Numbered from the stretch's first letter, positions 29,543 through 42,334 are shown. The stretch: 64,000 bases of DNA from Brenneria rubrifaciens (GCF_005484945.1 NZ_CP034035.1:3596001-3660000), one strand, 5' to 3'. Program-made: numbers and translations. Notes: generated by a model not told the origin, from the sequence alone.

Positions 29543-30832
29543 ATGAGCAAAACACACTTAACAGAACAGAAGTTTTCCGACTTCGCCCTGCACCCGCTGG
29601 TTATCGAAGCTCTTGAAAGTAAAGGGTTTCATAACTGTACACCTATTCAGGCGTTAGCATTGCCGCTGGCTTTGTCAGGGCGTGATGTAGCAGGTCAGGC
29701 GCAAACCGGTACTGGCAAGACGCTGGCTTTTCTCGCGTCTACTTTCCATTATTTGCTTTCGCATCCTGCAAACGCAGAGCGTCAGATCAATCAGCCGCGT
29801 GCTTTAATCATGGCGCCGACGCGTGAATTAGCCGTGCAAATTCACTCTGACGCAGAAGCCCTTTCTCGCCTGACAGGATTGAAACTTGGTCTGGCTTATG
29901 GCGGCGATGGCTACGACAAACAGCTTAAGGTACTGGAAAGCGGCGTCGATATTCTGGTTGGCACTACAGGCCGCCTAATCGACTACGTCAAACAGAATCA
30001 TATTAATCTGGGCGCAATTCAGGTCGTGATTCTGGATGAAGCTGATCGCATGTACGACCTCGGCTTTATCAAAGATATCCGCTGGCTGTTCCGTCGCATG
30101 CCGCCGGTAACCCAGCGACTAAACATGCTTTTTTCCGCGACGCTTTCCTATCGCGTACGTGAACTCGCTTTTGAACAAATGAATAACGCCGAGTCTGTGG
30201 AAGTCGAACCAGATCAAAAGACCGGCCACCGCATCAAAGAAGAGCTATTTTATCCGTCTAATGAAGAAAAAATGCGCCTGCTCCAGACGCTGCTCGAGGA
30301 AGAGTGGCCGGATCGCTGCATTATTTTCGCCAATACCAAACACCGCTGTGAGGATATCTGGGGCCACTTGGCCGCCGACGGCCACCGCGTCGGTCTGTTG
30401 ACGGGTGACGTGGCGCAGAAAAAACGCCTGCGTATTCTGGATGAATTCACCAACGGCAATCTGGACATTCTGGTTGCGACTGACGTAGCGGCACGCGGGC
30501 TGCATATTCCGTCAGTCACGCATGTCTTCAACTACGATCTGCCGGATGATTGTGAAGACTATGTCCACCGTATCGGCCGTACCGGTCGCGCAGGCCAAAG
30601 CGGTTTCTCCATCAGTTTGGCCTGTGAAGAATACGCGCTGAATCTGCCCGCTATCGAAACCTACATTGGTCACGGTATTCCGGTCAGCAAATACAACAGC
30701 GATGCACTACTTACCGATTTACCGGCGCCCAAGCGCTTAACGCGCCCGACACGTAACAATCACGGCCCGCGCAGAAATAACGCTTCGCGCCGCAGCGGAG
30801 CGCCCCGTAACAATCGTAAACGGCCGGGTTGA
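29543..30832 (+). CDS. rhlB: ATP-dependent RNA helicase RhlB
   Basis: The DEAD-box helicase of the RNA degradosome, partner of RNase E. Motifs are the Q motif around CTPIQ (32-36), AQTGTGKT (53-60), PTRELA, DEAD (165-168), SAT (198-200) and [10 protein letters not shown]. The basic, Arg- and Asn-rich tail (after about residue 395) fits the RNA-binding extension of RhlB. It is followed after six bases by gppA, the same pair as in E. coli. Confidence 0.97.
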   Translation: MSKTHLTEQKFSDFALHPLVIEALESKGFHNCTPIQALALPLALSGRDVAGQAQTGTGKTLAFLASTFHYLLSHPANAERQINQPRALIMAPTRELAVQIHSDAEALSRLTGLKLGLAYGGDGYDKQLKVLESGVDILVGTTGRLIDYVKQNHINLGAIQVVILDEADRMYDLGFIKDIRWLFRRMPPVTQRLNMLFSATLSYRVRELAFEQMNNAESVEVEPDQKTGHRIKEELFYPSNEEKMRLLQTLLEEEWPDRCIIFANTKHRCEDIWGHLAADGHRVGLLTGDVAQKKRLRILDEFTNGNLDILVATDVAARGLHIPSVTHVFNYDLPDDCEDYVHRIGRTGRAGQSGFSISLACEEYALNLPAIETYIGHGIPVSKYNSDALLTDLPAPKRLTRPTRNNHGPRRNNASRRSGAPRNNRKRPG

Positions 30833-30838
30833 TCGCGA

Positions 30839-32335
30839 ATGCTAAGCGCCTCTTCACTTTATGCAGCTATCGATCTCGGTTCCAACAGCTTTCATATGCT
30901 GGTGGTCCGGGAAGCCGCAGGCAGCATTCAGACGCTGGCAAAGATAAAACGGAAAGTACGTCTTGCCGCAGGATTGGATAATCAGAATCGGTTATCGCAG
31001 GAGGCGATGCAGCGAGGCTGGCAGTGTCTGCAACTGTTCTCAGAACGATTGCAGGATATCCCGCGGGAACAGGTACGCATCGTCGCCACCGCCACGTTAC
31101 GGCAGGCCACCAACGCCGACGAATTTTTGCGACAGGCCCAACAAATTCTGGGATTACCGGTTCAGGTTATCAGCGGTGAAGAAGAAGCCCGGCTGATTTA
31201 TCAGGGTGTTGCCCACACCACGGGTGGACCGGATCAGCGTTTGGTGGTGGATATCGGCGGTGGCAGTACGGAATTGGCAACCGGCTTGGGCGCCAAAACA
31301 ACCAGGCTCATCAGCTTGCCCATGGGCTGCGTGACCTGGCTTGAGCGTTATTTTAGCGATCGTAATCTGGAAGCAGGAAATTTTGAGCGTGCTGAACAGG
31401 CGGCTCGAAAAATGCTGCGTCCGGTTGCGGCTTCATTGCGCGAACAGGGCTGGCAAATCTGCGTCGGCGCATCGGGTACGGTACAGGCCCTGCAAGAGAT
31501 TATGGTCGCGCAGGGGATGGACGAATACATCACGCTGGCGAAACTCCAGCAGCTAAAACAGCATGCGATCCAGTGCGACAAACTGGAAGAGCTTGAAATT
31601 GAAGGTCTGACGCTGGAAAGAGCCTTGGTTTTCCCCAGCGGGCTGGCGATCCTGCTGGCCATATTTCAGGAACTCGGCATAAAAACCATGACGCTGGCCG
31701 GCGGCGCGCTACGCGAGGGCCTGGTGTATGGCATGCTGCATCTACCGATTGAGCAGGACATCCGCCACCGGACTCTGCATAATCTGCAACGCCGCTATTT
31801 GCTGGATATTGAACAGGCCGAGCGGGTGAGTTCGCTGGCCGATAACTTCCTGCAACAAGTGGCGCGCGACTGGCAGTTGGACAATCGATGTCGTGAGCTA
31901 CTGCAAAGCGCCTGTCTGGTTCACGAAATCGGTCTGAGTATTGATTTCCGCCAATCCTGCCAACATGCGGCCTATCTCATCCGCAACAGCGATCTTCCCG
32001 GTTTTACCCCGGCGCAAAAAAAACTGCTGGCCACGCTGTTACAAAATCAAAGCAACCATGTCGACCTGATACCGCTTAGTCAGCAAAATGCGCTGCCGGT
32101 TGCAGAGGCCCAGCGTCTGTGCCGCCTGCTGCGTCTGGCGATTATTTTCGCCAGCCGCCGTCGAGACGACACGCTCCCCGCGGTGCGTCTGCGCGCAGAA
32201 GGTGAAGTTTTACGGGTCGTTCTGCCGGCGGGATGGATGGCGCAACACCCGTTGCGGACAGAAGCTCTGGAGCAGGAAAGCCGCTGGCAGAGCTATGTCC
32301 ACTGGCCGCTTATGCTGGAAGAAGGCCCTCGCTGA
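30839..32335 (+). CDS. gppA: Guanosine pentaphosphate phosphohydrolase
   Basis: GppA hydrolyses pppGpp to ppGpp and has exopolyphosphatase activity, so it tunes the stringent response. The 498-residue protein has the actin-like ATPase fold motifs [13 protein letters not shown] near the start, [12 protein letters not shown] and [11 protein letters not shown], followed by an HD-like C-terminal helical domain. It is encoded in an apparent two-gene unit with rhlB and is convergent with rep. Confidence 0.96.
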   Translation: MLSASSLYAAIDLGSNSFHMLVVREAAGSIQTLAKIKRKVRLAAGLDNQNRLSQEAMQRGWQCLQLFSERLQDIPREQVRIVATATLRQATNADEFLRQAQQILGLPVQVISGEEEARLIYQGVAHTTGGPDQRLVVDIGGGSTELATGLGAKTTRLISLPMGCVTWLERYFSDRNLEAGNFERAEQAARKMLRPVAASLREQGWQICVGASGTVQALQEIMVAQGMDEYITLAKLQQLKQHAIQCDKLEELEIEGLTLERALVFPSGLAILLAIFQELGIKTMTLAGGALREGLVYGMLHLPIEQDIRHRTLHNLQRRYLLDIEQAERVSSLADNFLQQVARDWQLDNRCRELLQSACLVHEIGLSIDFRQSCQHAAYLIRNSDLPGFTPAQKKLLATLLQNQSNHVDLIPLSQQNALPVAEAQRLCRLLRLAIIFASRRRDDTLPAVRLRAEGEVLRVVLPAGWMAQHPLRTEALEQESRWQSYVHWPLMLEEGPR

Positions 32336-32367
32336 TCGAGGTGTTGAAGCCTTTAAACAAGGGAACG

Positions 32368-34389
32368 CTACTCCCCTTTGGCTTTCGCCAACTGTGCACG
32401 GATGCTGGCCAGATGACTTTGTCCTTTCTGCATCCGTTCCTGAGCGCTGACCACCTTGCGCTCAGTCTCCCAAATCAAATCATCCTGCGGTAGCTCAAGC
32501 AGGAAACGGCTGGGTTCGGGACGCACCAGTTCCCCGTATTGACGCCGCTCTTTGCACAGGGTAAATATCAGTTCGCGCCGGGCACGGGTAATACCGACAT
32601 ACGCCAGCCGCCGCTCTTCATCGACATTGTCTTCATCGATGCTGCTTTGATGCGGTAACAGCCCTTCTTCCATACCGATCAGAAACACATAGGGAAATTC
32701 CAGGCCTTTCGAGGCGTGCAGCGTCATTAACTGTACCTGATCCAGTTCTTCATCATTTTCCCCTCGTTCCATCATATCCCGCAGGGTGAAGCGTGTGACG
32801 ACCTGCGTCAGCGTCATCGGCTCATCCAGATCTGAACCTTCGAGCATTTCCGTCATCCAGCTAAAAAGCTGATTCACGTTTTTCATCCGCATTTCTGCGG
32901 CTTTGGGACTGGGCGAGGTTTCATACAGCCAGCTTTCATAATCCAGCCCGTGGATCAGATCGCGAACCGCCGCCACCGGTTCTCGATCGGCCAGACGGGA
33001 AATGTCCGCCAGCCACTCAGTAAACCGTTGCAGGGACTCCAGCCCGCGCCTGGTCAGTGACTGCCCCAACCCCAGGTCAAAGCTGGCGTTAAACAGGCTT
33101 TTGTTGCGCTGATTTGCCCACTCTCCAAGCTTCTTCAACGTCGCCGGTCCAATCTCGCGTCTTGGCGTGTTGACGATACGCAAGAACGCGCTATCGTCAT
33201 CCGGGTTGGTCAGAACGCGCAAATACGCCAGCAGATCCTTTATCTCGGGACGCGAGAAAAACGATGTGCCGCCAGAGATCCGGTAAGGGATACGATTCTG
33301 CATCAGCATTTTTTCAAATAGCCGGGATTGGTGATTACCGCGATACAAGATGGCATAGTCGCCATACTGGGTCTTTTTGATGAAATGGTGCGCAATCAGC
33401 TCGCCCACCACGCGTTCGGCTTCGTGATCCTCGTTATTGGCGGTAATCACTTTCAGCTCATCACCATATCCCAGCGCTGAAAACAGCTGTTTTTCAAAAA
33501 CATGCGGATTGTTGGCAATCAGGATATTGGCGGCTTTCAGAATGCGGCCGGAAGAACGGTAGTTCTGCTCCAGCTTGATGACTTCGAGCGTTGGGAAATC
33601 CTGCTGCAACAGCGCCAGATTTTGCGGCCGGGCACCACGCCAGGAATAAATCGACTGGTCGTCATCGCCCACCACGGTAAACCGCGCCCGATTACCCACC
33701 AGCAATTTCACCAGTTCATATTGGCTGGTGTTGGTGTCCTGATATTCATCCACCAGCAAATAACGCAAGCGGTTCTGCCAGCGTTCCCGCACTTCATCAT
33801 TACGTTTGAACAGCAGCGTCGGCAACAGGATCAGATCGTCAAAATCCAGTACATTACAGGCGCGCAGATGGTCGTGGTACAGCGAATAGCAGTGGGCGAA
33901 CAGCTTATCGCGCTCGGAACTCGCCGTTACCGCCGCGCCGGAGGGATCGACAAGATCGTTTTTCCAGTTTGAGATCGTCGACGTTAACTGCTGCAACAGC
34001 GTTTTGTCGTTTTCCAGCCACTGCTCGGTCAACTCTTTCAGCAATGCCATCTGGTCCTGATCGTCAAACAGAGAGAAATTGGCTTTCATACCTAGCGCCG
34101 CGTACTCGCGCTTGATGATCTCCAGCCCCAACGTATGAAAGGTTGCAATCATCAGCCCGCGGGTTTCCTTACGCCCCAGCGTTTGCGATACCCGCTCTTT
34201 CATCTCACGCGCCGCTTTGTTGGTGAAGGTTACGGCGGCGATGTGCCGGGCCTGATACCCGCACTGACGAATCAAATGCGCAATTTTATTGGTGATAACG
34301 CGAGTCTTGCCCGTACCCGCCCCCGCCAACACCAGACAAGGGCCGGTAACAAATTCGACAGCGTGTTGTTGGCTGGGGTTTAAACGCAT
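32368..34389 (-). CDS. rep: ATP-dependent DNA helicase Rep
   Basis: Rep is a 3'-5' superfamily 1A helicase that helps the replisome pass bound proteins. The 673-residue protein has Walker A AGAGTGKT (22-29), FTNKAAREM, the DEYQDTN motif [15 protein letters not shown] and the C-terminal [16 protein letters not shown] 34389 (MRLNPSQQ) is preferred by family comparison; an upstream in-frame ATG at 34404 would add MSNIV. Confidence 0.97.
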   Translation of the reverse strand: MRLNPSQQHAVEFVTGPCLVLAGAGTGKTRVITNKIAHLIRQCGYQARHIAAVTFTNKAAREMKERVSQTLGRKETRGLMIATFHTLGLEIIKREYAALGMKANFSLFDDQDQMALLKELTEQWLENDKTLLQQLTSTISNWKNDLVDPSGAAVTASSERDKLFAHCYSLYHDHLRACNVLDFDDLILLPTLLFKRNDEVRERWQNRLRYLLVDEYQDTNTSQYELVKLLVGNRARFTVVGDDDQSIYSWRGARPQNLALLQQDFPTLEVIKLEQNYRSSGRILKAANILIANNPHVFEKQLFSALGYGDELKVITANNEDHEAERVVGELIAHHFIKKTQYGDYAILYRGNHQSRLFEKMLMQNRIPYRISGGTSFFSRPEIKDLLAYLRVLTNPDDDSAFLRIVNTPRREIGPATLKKLGEWANQRNKSLFNASFDLGLGQSLTRRGLESLQRFTEWLADISRLADREPVAAVRDLIHGLDYESWLYETSPSPKAAEMRMKNVNQLFSWMTEMLEGSDLDEPMTLTQVVTRFTLRDMMERGENDEELDQVQLMTLHASKGLEFPYVFLIGMEEGLLPHQSSIDEDNVDEERRLAYVGITRARRELIFTLCKERRQYGELVRPEPSRFLLELPQDDLIWETERKVVSAQERMQKGQSHLASIRAQLAKAKGE

Positions 34390-34550
34390 AACGATATTGC
34401 TCACTCATCAAACGGAAAGGGATTGTAGCAGAAAGCAGAATCAATCTTGAGCGGGGAATGATCATCGCGGAAAGCACGCCGCAATCCACATCTGACGTTG
34501 CAGATGTTACATTGCGTACAGGAATCTCTCTCTCTTAAATAGGTAACGAC

Positions 34551-34832
34551 ATGGCAAATACCGCAGCAGCACTGCACATCCTGGTGGATACCGAGCAGCA
34601 GGCTAATGATATTCTGGCGCAGTTGGAGCAGGGCGCCGACTTTCAGAAACTGGCGCAACAATATTCCACCTGCCCGTCAAAACGTAACGGCGGCGATTTG
34701 GGCGAATTTCGCAAAGGCGACATGGTGCCCGCCTTCGATAAAACGGTCTTTTCCTGCGAGTTACTGAAGCCCGTCGGCCCGGTGAAAACCCAGTTTGGCT
34801 ATCACCTGATTAAAGTGCTGTACCGTAACTGA
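34551..34832 (+). CDS. ppiC: Parvulin-type peptidyl-prolyl isomerase
   Basis: A small cytoplasmic parvulin that isomerises prolyl bonds. The 93-residue single-domain protein carries the parvulin pattern [25 protein letters not shown] and FGYHLIKV. It is divergent from rep as in E. coli, but its downstream neighbour here is putA rather than ilvC. Confidence 0.96.
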   Translation: MANTAAALHILVDTEQQANDILAQLEQGADFQKLAQQYSTCPSKRNGGDLGEFRKGDMVPAFDKTVFSCELLKPVGPVKTQFGYHLIKVLYRN

Positions 34833-34840
34833 CCCAGTTT

Positions 34841-34864
34841 CCCCTTTCCCGCAAAGGAAAGGGG
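34841..34864. terminator. Hairpin between convergent ppiC and putA
   Basis: CCCCTTTCC pairs with GGAAAGGGG across a seven-base loop (CGCAAA region). A T run is lacking on both sides, so its strength is uncertain, but its place between two convergent genes fits a shared terminator. Confidence 0.5.
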
Positions 34865-34881
34865 ACAATCTTCCCACGGGG

Positions 34882-37800
34882 TTAGCCAATCGTCATCAGG
34901 CTGGCGTTGCCCCCTGCGGCGGCGGTGTTAATACTCAGCGAACGTTCATACAATAGCCGCTCCAGCAAGATATGGGTTTCACCGCGGTTCAAGCCCTGTA
35001 AGGAAACGATCGGGCCTTGACGTTCGGCAAGCTGTTGGCTCAATTGGCGTAATTGATCCGCATCGCCATGATAGATTACCGCATCAAATCGCCGATCGTC
35101 TTGCCGCCAGTCCTGGCTGAACTGAATACGTGATTGAACGACATCCGGCAAACGGCGATACAGCGCTTGCAGGAACATCGTCTCCTCCCATAGCACATGT
35201 CCTCCCGTTGCCAGCACCGCGGCCAGTTGAATCAGCGCATCCTCATCGTTATCCGCCAGGCACAACACGCGCTCACGCGGCGTCAACGTATAGGTGTTGC
35301 GTTCTCCGGTCGGCCCCGGCAGCAGACGCGTTGTGCCGCCCAATCCTTGCACCGCATATTGCTGGCATATCACCGCCAAATCACGATGTTGCTCGGCAAC
35401 GGCCCATTTTTCCAATGCCTGCAATGCTGTCAATAACGTCACTCGCGCGCTGTCATCCACCGGTTGCCCGCGATCCCGCCGAGCCAGTCCGTTCAGCACC
35501 GCGTCATCCGGTTTGTATGACAACAGCCGGTAAAGATAGAGCGGCCCGCCCGCTTTCGGTCCAGTGCCGGACAAACCCTCGCCGCCAAACGGCTGAACGC
35601 CGACCACGGCGCCGACCATATTGCGATTGACGTACTGGTTGCCCACTCTGGCATGACGGGTTACGCGCGTGATGGTTTCATCAATGCGGGTGTGCAGGCC
35701 CAGCGTCAAACCATATCCTGCCGCATTAATCTGCTCGATCAGCGCATTGAGATGTTGGCTTTGATACCGCACGACGTGCAATACCGGGCCAAATATCTCC
35801 TTTTGCAGTTCGTCTACGCTTTCCAGCTCGATCAGCGTCGGTTTGACAAACGTTCCCCGTGCCCATTCCTGCTCATCCTGCGGCTGCGACTCTGCCTGAA
35901 ACACCTTGCGGCCTTTCGAGCGCATCGTCTGAATATGGCGTTCAATGGCGTTTTTCGCATCCGTATCAATCAGCGGACCGATATCGGTGGTTAAGCGCTC
36001 CGGGTTCCCCATTCGGCATTCGGCCATCGCACCGCGCAGCATTTGCAGCGTATGATCCGCGATATCCTCCTGAACACACAGAATGCGCAACGCCGAGCAG
36101 CGCTGGCCGGCACTGTCGAAAGCGGAAGCGATCACATCGTTAACCACCTGCTCTGTCAGCGCGGAAGAATCGACGATCATGGCGTTCAGCCCGCCCGTTT
36201 CGGCAATCAGCGGCGTCAGTCGCCCCTGCGGGTCCAGCCGATCGGCGATACTGCGCTGCAACAAACTGGCGACGTCCGTCGATCCGGTGAACATGACGCC
36301 GCGTACCCGGTTGTCATTGACCAGTGCGGCCCCCACAGTGTCTCCCTGCCCCGGCAACAGTTGCAGAACACCCGCCGGAATACCGGCTTCCAGCAGGATT
36401 TGCACGGACTGAGCGGCAATCAGCGGGGTCTGTTCGGCGGGCTTCGCCAAAACGCTGTTACCCGCCGCTAGCGCGGCCGCTATCTGCCCGGTAAAAATCG
36501 CCAGCGGGAAATTCCACGGACTGATACAGACCACCGGCCCCAGCGGTCGGTGTGAGTCATTCGCAAACTCCTCGTCTACCTGAGCGGCGTAATAGCGCAG
36601 GAAATCAACTGCCTCACGCACTTCGGCAATCGCATTCGCGAACGTTTTACCCGCTTCGCGAACCAATAATCCCAGCAGTTGCTGCAACTGGCTTTCCATC
36701 ATATCAGCCGCGTTGTTCAGCACGGCCGCGCGCTCTGCCGGCGGCGTTGCAAACCAGATCGCCGCCGCGCCGACTGCCGCATCCAGCGCACCTGCAACGT
36801 CCCGTTCACTGGCTTCACGGACATATCCCACGATATCGCGGGAATCAGCAGGATTGCGCACCGGTTTTGCCGCTTGCGGTGAAGATTCAGCGTCAATAAG
36901 CGGCCCGGCGTACCACGGCTGCGCCGCGCCGGTTAGCAACGCGCTGGATAAGGAGGCAAGACGATGTTCATTGGACAGATCCAGCCCGCTGGAATTATAG
37001 CGTGAATCACCATACAGGCAGCGCGGCAGCGCAATACGGGGATGCGGCAAACCGATTCGCCCTTCCGATTCCGCCAGCATTTCCACATCGCTGACCGGGT
37101 CAGCCACCAGCTTCTCAAGCGGCAGGCTCATATCGGCAATGCGGTTCACAAAAGAGGTATTGGCGCCATTCTCCAGCAGACGGCGAACCAGATAGGCCAG
37201 TAGCGTTTCATGTGTTCCGACCGGCGCATAGATGCGGCACGGGCGATTCAGTTTTCCCTCGGCGACATTGCCCACCACCTGTTCATACAGGGGTTCACCC
37301 ATGCCGTGCAGACACTGAAATTCGTATTGGCCGGGGTAGTAGTTATTCCCGGCCAGATGGTAAACCGCACTTAAGGTCTGTGCATTGTGGGTGGCGAACT
37401 GGGGATAAATCAGGTTGGGCGCCGCCAATAATTTACGCGCGCAAGCCAGATAGGAGACATCGGTGTAAACCTTGCGCGTATAGACCGGATAGCCTTCGAG
37501 TCCGTCGACCTGGGCACGTTTGATTTCGCTGTCCCAATAGGCGCCCTTCACCAGACGAATCATCAGACGCCGATGACTGCGCTGAGCCAGATCGATGATG
37601 GCGTCAATGACGAATGGGCAACGCTTCTGATAAGCCTGAATAACAAAGCCGATGCCGTTCCATCCGGCCAGTTGTGGCTCAAAGCAGAGTTTTTCCAGTA
37701 GATCGAGGGAAATCTCCAGCCGATCCGCCTCTTCCGCATCAATATTGATCCCAATGTCATACTGGCGCGCTTGTAATACCAGCGAAAGCAGACGCGGGTA

Positions 37801-38853
37801 CAACTCTTCCATCACCCGCTCATATTGCGCCCGGCTATAGCGGGGATGCAGCGCGGACAGCTTGATGGAAATACCCGGTCCTTCATAAATGCCCCGTCCA
37901 TTGGAGGCTTTCCCAATGGCATGAATGGATTGACTGTAAGACGCCAGATAAGCGGCGGCATCTTGCTCCGTCAGCGCCGCTTCCCCCAGCATGTCATAGG
38001 AGTAGCAGAATCCCTGCGCTTCCCGTTTGCCGGCATTGGCCAGCGCCTCAGCGATGGTTTCGCCGGTCACAAACTGCTCCCCCATCAGCCGCATCGCCAT
38101 GTCCACGCCTTTACGAATCAACGGTTCACCGCTTTTGCCGACGATCCGGTTCAGCGAATGCGACAAGCTCGCCTCATTGTGCGTGGCAACCAGCTTACCG
38201 GTGATTAACAGTCCCCAGGTCGCCGCGTTTACAAACAGCGACGGGCTGTGTCCGAGATGCGCATGCCAGTCGCCCGCGCTGATTTTGTCGCGAATCAACG
38301 CATCACGCGTGGGTCTATCGGGAATGCGCAGCAATGCCTCGGCCAAACACATCAACGCCACGCCCTCCTGCGAAGAGAGGGAGAACTCCTGCAATAACCC
38401 CTGTACCATGCCGGCCCGACCAGTCGCCCCATTATGCCCGCGCAGGCGTTCCGCCAGACGATAAGCCATTTTCTGCGACAATTGCGCCATCTCGCCAGGA
38501 AGTTTCGCCTGTTCAAGCAACATTGGCACCAGTTCGGTTTCAGGACGACGGTAGGCGGAGGTGATGGCTGCTCGAATAACGGATTGGGGTTGTATCTGCT
38601 CCGCAAATTCAAGAAAAGGCTGATAAGTTCCTTCTTCCTGAAATTGCGGCGTAATCTCTTCCCCTTCAATGTTGCCGGGCATAACCGATTGCGGAATTTC
38701 AGGTGTGTCGATGCCACTTTCGAGACGTTCGAGATAGTTAAAAATAGCCTGTTTGATCAGCCAATGCGGCGTGCGATCGATTCGCTGTGCAGCGGCCTTG
38801 AGACGCTCGCGCGTTGCCTCGTCGAGTTTGACACCCATCGTAGTAAAACCCAT
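34882..38853 (-). CDS. putA: PutA: proline dehydrogenase / P5C dehydrogenase and put repressor
   Basis: A trifunctional protein oxidising proline to glutamate at the membrane and repressing put genes when proline is absent. The 1323-residue chain has an N-terminal ribbon-helix-helix domain ([18 protein letters not shown], residues 1-45), a FAD proline dehydrogenase barrel (roughly 90-570) and an NAD-dependent glutamate-semialdehyde dehydrogenase. The latter has the [12 protein letters not shown] and [12 protein letters not shown] motifs, with the catalytic cysteine in the second. A C-terminal domain follows. ATG 38853 lies behind AAGGAG and matches E. coli PutA. It is divergent from putP; GTTGCA operators lie between them. 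Confidence 0.97.
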   Translation of the reverse strand: MGFTTMGVKLDEATRERLKAAAQRIDRTPHWLIKQAIFNYLERLESGIDTPEIPQSVMPGNIEGEEITPQFQEEGTYQPFLEFAEQIQPQSVIRAAITSAYRRPETELVPMLLEQAKLPGEMAQLSQKMAYRLAERLRGHNGATGRAGMVQGLLQEFSLSSQEGVALMCLAEALLRIPDRPTRDALIRDKISAGDWHAHLGHSPSLFVNAATWGLLITGKLVATHNEASLSHSLNRIVGKSGEPLIRKGVDMAMRLMGEQFVTGETIAEALANAGKREAQGFCYSYDMLGEAALTEQDAAAYLASYSQSIHAIGKASNGRGIYEGPGISIKLSALHPRYSRAQYERVMEELYPRLLSLVLQARQYDIGINIDAEEADRLEISLDLLEKLCFEPQLAGWNGIGFVIQAYQKRCPFVIDAIIDLAQRSHRRLMIRLVKGAYWDSEIKRAQVDGLEGYPVYTRKVYTDVSYLACARKLLAAPNLIYPQFATHNAQTLSAVYHLAGNNYYPGQYEFQCLHGMGEPLYEQVVGNVAEGKLNRPCRIYAPVGTHETLLAYLVRRLLENGANTSFVNRIADMSLPLEKLVADPVSDVEMLAESEGRIGLPHPRIALPRCLYGDSRYNSSGLDLSNEHRLASLSSALLTGAAQPWYAGPLIDAESSPQAAKPVRNPADSRDIVGYVREASERDVAGALDAAVGAAAIWFATPPAERAAVLNNAADMMESQLQQLLGLLVREAGKTFANAIAEVREAVDFLRYYAAQVDEEFANDSHRPLGPVVCISPWNFPLAIFTGQIAAALAAGNSVLAKPAEQTPLIAAQSVQILLEAGIPAGVLQLLPGQGDTVGAALVNDNRVRGVMFTGSTDVASLLQRSIADRLDPQGRLTPLIAETGGLNAMIVDSSALTEQVVNDVIASAFDSAGQRCSALRILCVQEDIADHTLQMLRGAMAECRMGNPERLTTDIGPLIDTDAKNAIERHIQTMRSKGRKVFQAESQPQDEQEWARGTFVKPTLIELESVDELQKEIFGPVLHVVRYQSQHLNALIEQINAAGYGLTLGLHTRIDETITRVTRHARVGNQYVNRNMVGAVVGVQPFGGEGLSGTGPKAGGPLYLYRLLSYKPDDAVLNGLARRDRGQPVDDSARVTLLTALQALEKWAVAEQHRDLAVICQQYAVQGLGGTTRLLPGPTGERNTYTLTPRERVLCLADNDEDALIQLAAVLATGGHVLWEETMFLQALYRRLPDVVQSRIQFSQDWRQDDRRFDAVIYHGDADQLRQLSQQLAERQGPIVSLQGLNRGETHILLERLLYERSLSINTAAAGGNASLMTIG

Positions 38854-38907
38854 TCTCTCCACTCCTTAGACAGAAAAGTACATTTAGTCCGCATCAATAT
38901 TGATCAT

Positions 38908-38925
38908 GTTGCAACTTTGTGCAAC
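38908..38925. promoter_or_regulatory. Paired PutA operators
   Basis: GTTGCA (38908-38913) and its inverted copy TGCAAC (38920-38925) stand 6 bases apart in the putA-putP control region. GTTGCA is the known core recognised by the PutA ribbon-helix-helix domain in E. coli. The position 55-70 bases before the putA ATG fits autorepression. Confidence 0.65.
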
Positions 38926-39203
38926 CTTGTTAGATCGGGACGTGAAAAAGTAAACAAACATTCAGCTATTTCAAGCGCGAAGGCTGGGTGCCCAGCAAGA
39001 GGGAAAGCGAGGATAAATCAACATAAAAAGGATAGCTTATATCATTTTAGCAGAGCACTTATCCGGTTTATTAGGAGATAAACGGTTTTAAAAATTAACA
39101 TGGCATGGGAAATATGCAATTCCTATGTTAAAAAATATTGTTGATAAATCACTCACTCAATTAGGATAGCCTTCAGCCGCCTGAAATGAAAAAGGTGGCG
39201 CTT

Positions 39204-39209
39204 GTTGCA
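39204..39209. promoter_or_regulatory. PutA operator near putP
   Basis: A further GTTGCA core lies about 105 bases before the putP start, within CTTGTTGCAACC. With the paired sites near putA this gives at least three operators in the 460-base divergent control region, which otherwise shows no gene. Confidence 0.55.
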
Positions 39210-39313
39210 ACCAACAATATCTCGTCTCTGCGCCCGATATGGACAGAGTGGCAAATACAAAGATTCATCGCAGCCAAAAAGCGGCGGGAATTTTAATGAA
39301 AATGGAGAATCAA

Positions 39314-40798
39314 ATGATGATGAGCACACCCATGTTGGTGACTTTTCTGGTGTATATTTTCGGGATGGTACTCATTGGGCTGTATGCCTATCGCGCGACC
39401 AATAGTTTTGGCGATTACATTCTGGGCGGACGCAGAATGGGGAGCATGGTGACGGCGCTCTCCGCCGGTGCCTCAGACATGAGCGGCTGGCTCCTGATGG
39501 GATTGCCGGGCGCCATCTTTATTTCCGGTATTTCGGAAAGCTGGATCGCCATCGGCCTGATGATCGGCGCCTACCTTAACTGGAAATGGGTAGCTGGTCG
39601 CCTACGCGTTCATACCGAGGTCAACCACAATGCGCTGACGCTGCCAGACTACTTTACGCATCGCTTTGAAGATAGCAGCAAGCTGCTGCGCGTAATTTCC
39701 GCATTGATTATTCTGGTATTTTTCACCATTTATTGCGCATCCGGCGTGGTCGCCGGCGCCCGCCTGTTTGAAAGCACTTTCGGCATGAGCTATGGCGCAG
39801 CGCTATGGGCCGGCGCCGCCGCCACCATTGCCTATACGTTTATCGGCGGGTTTCTGGCGGTAAGCTGGACCGATACCGTACAGGCCAGCCTGATGATTTT
39901 TGCCTTGATTCTGACGCCGGTGATGGTGATCCTGTCGCTGAATGGGGTTGATGCTTCGCTGATGGTGATTGAAGCGAAAAATCCGGCCGATCTGGATATG
40001 TTTAAAGGTCTGAATTTCGTCGCCATCATTTCACTCATGGGCTGGGGCTTGGGCTATTTTGGACAGCCGCATATCCTGGCGCGTTTTATGGCTGCGGACT
40101 CCCACCACACCATTCGCAGCGCACGTCGTATCAGTATGACCTGGATGATTCTGTGTCTGGCGGGCGCGGTGGCCGTTGGCTTCTTTGGCATTGCTTACTT
40201 TACCAACCATCCCGATCAGGCGGGCAACGTCTCACAAAACAGCGAGCGCGTATTTATTGAGCTGTCCATGCTGCTGTTCAATCCGTGGATTGCCGGGGTT
40301 CTGCTGTCGGCGATCCTGGCAGCGGTCATGAGTACCCTAAGCTGCCAGCTTCTGGTCTGTTCCAGCGCGATCACGGAAGATTTATATCGCCCCTTTTTTC
40401 GCCCAAAAGCTACCCAGAAAGAGTTGGTGTGGGTAGGGAGAGCAATGGTGCTGCTGGTATCGGCCATCGCCATCGCGCTGTCGGCAAATCCAGAGAACCG
40501 TGTACTGGGGCTGGTGAGCTATGCCTGGGCTGGTTTCGGCGCGGCATTCGGTCCGGTGATACTGATTTCCTTGCTGTGGCCGCGAATGACCCGCAACGGG
40601 GCGCTGCTCGGGATGATTGTCGGCGCGGTAACCGTGATTGTCTGGAAACAGTATGCCTGGCTGGGGCTATATGAAATCATCCCCGGCTTCCTGTTCAGTT
40701 GCCTGACCATCTTTATCGTCAGTCTGATGGGTCGTGCACCCTCTCAGGTGATTACCGATCGCTTCAATAAGGCGGAAGCGGAATTCAGGTCGGTTTAA
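39314..40798 (+). CDS. putP: Sodium/proline symporter
   Basis: PutP imports proline with sodium for use by PutA. The 494-residue inner-membrane protein of the SSS family has about 13 helices, with GGRRMGSMVTALSAGASDMS and GLGYFGQPHILARFMAADSHH among the conserved segments. I chose ATG 39314 (MMMSTPMLVTFLVYIFGM) because GGAG lies six bases upstream and the family starts here; the frame is open upstream to 39239 without support. It is divergent from putA. Confidence 0.97.
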   Translation: MMMSTPMLVTFLVYIFGMVLIGLYAYRATNSFGDYILGGRRMGSMVTALSAGASDMSGWLLMGLPGAIFISGISESWIAIGLMIGAYLNWKWVAGRLRVHTEVNHNALTLPDYFTHRFEDSSKLLRVISALIILVFFTIYCASGVVAGARLFESTFGMSYGAALWAGAAATIAYTFIGGFLAVSWTDTVQASLMIFALILTPVMVILSLNGVDASLMVIEAKNPADLDMFKGLNFVAIISLMGWGLGYFGQPHILARFMAADSHHTIRSARRISMTWMILCLAGAVAVGFFGIAYFTNHPDQAGNVSQNSERVFIELSMLLFNPWIAGVLLSAILAAVMSTLSCQLLVCSSAITEDLYRPFFRPKATQKELVWVGRAMVLLVSAIAIALSANPENRVLGLVSYAWAGFGAAFGPVILISLLWPRMTRNGALLGMIVGAVTVIVWKQYAWLGLYEIIPGFLFSCLTIFIVSLMGRAPSQVITDRFNKAEAEFRSV

Positions 40799-40803
40799 TC
40801 CAG

Positions 40804-40836
40804 AAAAAAAGGCACAGCGTCGCACTGTGCCTTTTT
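40804..40836. terminator. Bidirectional terminator between putP and ilvC
   Basis: GGCACAG and CTGTGCC form a 7-bp stem flanked by AAAAAAA on the left and TTTTT on the right. It can therefore terminate putP on the plus strand and ilvC on the minus strand. Confidence 0.88.
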
Positions 40837-40855
40837 AGCGTATTACAACAGAAGG

Positions 40856-42334
40856 TTAACCCGCGACGGCGATGCGTTTCATATCCGTCATATAGCCACG
40901 CAATTTGCGGCCTACGGTTTCGATCGGGTGGTTGCGAATCGCTTCGTTAACGTCGCGCAGTTGCGCGTTATCCACCGCTGCCGCCGCAACGGTTTTACCT
41001 AAATCACCCGGTTGCAGTGACGCCATGAATTTTTCTTTCAGCAACGGCACGGCGGCGTTAGCGAACAGGTAGTTACCGTATTCCGCCGTATCGGAGATCA
41101 CCACGTTCATTTCATACAGACGCTTACGCGCGATGGTGTTGGCAATCAGCGGCAACTCATGCAGCGATTCGTAGTAAGCGGACTCTTCAATAATGCCCGC
41201 GCTCACCATGGTTTCGAATGCCAGTTCAACGCCGGCTTTCACCATCGCGACCATCAGCACGCCGTTATCAAAATATTCCTGCTCGGCGATTTTACCGTCA
41301 AATTGCGGCGCATTTTCGAACGCGGTTTTTCCGGTCTCTTCACGCCAGGTCAGCAGTTTAACGTCGTCGTTCGCCCAGTCCGCCATCATGCCGCTGGAGA
41401 ATTCGCCAGAGATGATGTCGTCCATGTGTTTCTGGAACAACGGCGCCATAATCTCTTTCAGTTGCTCAGACAGCGCATAGGCGCGCAGTTTCGCCGGGTT
41501 GGACAGCCTGTCCATCATCAGCGTGATACCGCCCTGTTTCAGCGCTTCGGTAATGGTTTCCCAGCCAAACTGAATCAGTTTTTCCGCATAGGCCGCATCA
41601 ACGCCGTCAGCAACCAGTTTGTCAAAGCTCAACAGAGAGCCCGCCTGCAACATCCCGCACAGGATAGTCTGCTCGCCCATCAGGTCGGATTTTACTTCGG
41701 CAACGAAAGAGGATTGCAGCACCCCGGCACGATGACCGCCGGTCGCCGCGGCCCAGGCTTTGGCAATCGCCAAGCCTTCGCCTTTCGGATCGTTTTCCGG
41801 GTGAACCGCAATGAGCGTCGGCACGCCAAAACCACGTTTGTATTCTTCCCGTACTTCCGTACCCGGACACTTCGGCGCCACCATTACGACCGTGATGTCT
41901 TTACGGATCTGCTCGCCAACTTCCACAATGTTGAAACCGTGGGAGTAGCCCAGCGCCGCGCCCTGCTTCATCAGCGGTTGAACGGCCTGAACCACGGCGG
42001 AGTGCTGTTTGTCCGGCGTCAGGTTAACCACCAGATCGGCTTGCGGGATCAGTTCTTCGTACGTGCCAACGGTAAAACCGTTTTCAGTGGCTTTACGCCA
42101 TGACGCGCGCTTCTCGGCGATGGCTTCCTGACGCAGCGCATAAGCGATATCCAGACCGGAGTCACGCATGTTCAGCCCCTGGTTCAGACCTTGTGCGCCA
42201 CAGCCCACAATCACCACTTTTTTACCTTTCAGGTAGCTCGCTTCATCGGCGAATTCATCACGTTCCATAAAACGACACTTGCCCAATTGCGCCAACTGCT
42301 GACGCAGGTTCAATGTGTTGAAATAGTTAGCCAT
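40856..42334 (-). CDS. ilvC: Ketol-acid reductoisomerase
   Basis: IlvC converts acetolactate or acetohydroxybutyrate to dihydroxy-acids with NADPH in valine, leucine and isoleucine synthesis. The 492-residue product is a class II (long) enzyme. It has the Rossmann motif [20 protein letters not shown] and a duplicated C-terminal knotted domain with the magnesium ligands. ATG 42334 ([13 protein letters not shown]) is the family start; the upstream open frame covers the ilvC-ilvY control region. It is divergent from its activator ilvY. Confidence 0.97.
   Translation of the reverse strand: MANYFNTLNLRQQLAQLGKCRFMERDEFADEASYLKGKKVVIVGCGAQGLNQGLNMRDSGLDIAYALRQEAIAEKRASWRKATENGFTVGTYEELIPQADLVVNLTPDKQHSAVVQAVQPLMKQGAALGYSHGFNIVEVGEQIRKDITVVMVAPKCPGTEVREEYKRGFGVPTLIAVHPENDPKGEGLAIAKAWAAATGGHRAGVLQSSFVAEVKSDLMGEQTILCGMLQAGSLLSFDKLVADGVDAAYAEKLIQFGWETITEALKQGGITLMMDRLSNPAKLRAYALSEQLKEIMAPLFQKHMDDIISGEFSSGMMADWANDDVKLLTWREETGKTAFENAPQFDGKIAEQEYFDNGVLMVAMVKAGVELAFETMVSAGIIEESAYYESLHELPLIANTIARKRLYEMNVVISDTAEYGNYLFANAAVPLLKEKFMASLQPGDLGKTVAAAAVDNAQLRDVNEAIRNHPIETVGRKLRGYMTDMKRIAVAG

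Noticed and set aside
41159..42103. A 314-residue plus-strand frame
   Set aside because: It is the complement of ilvC, rich in F, H and R as expected of a shadow frame.
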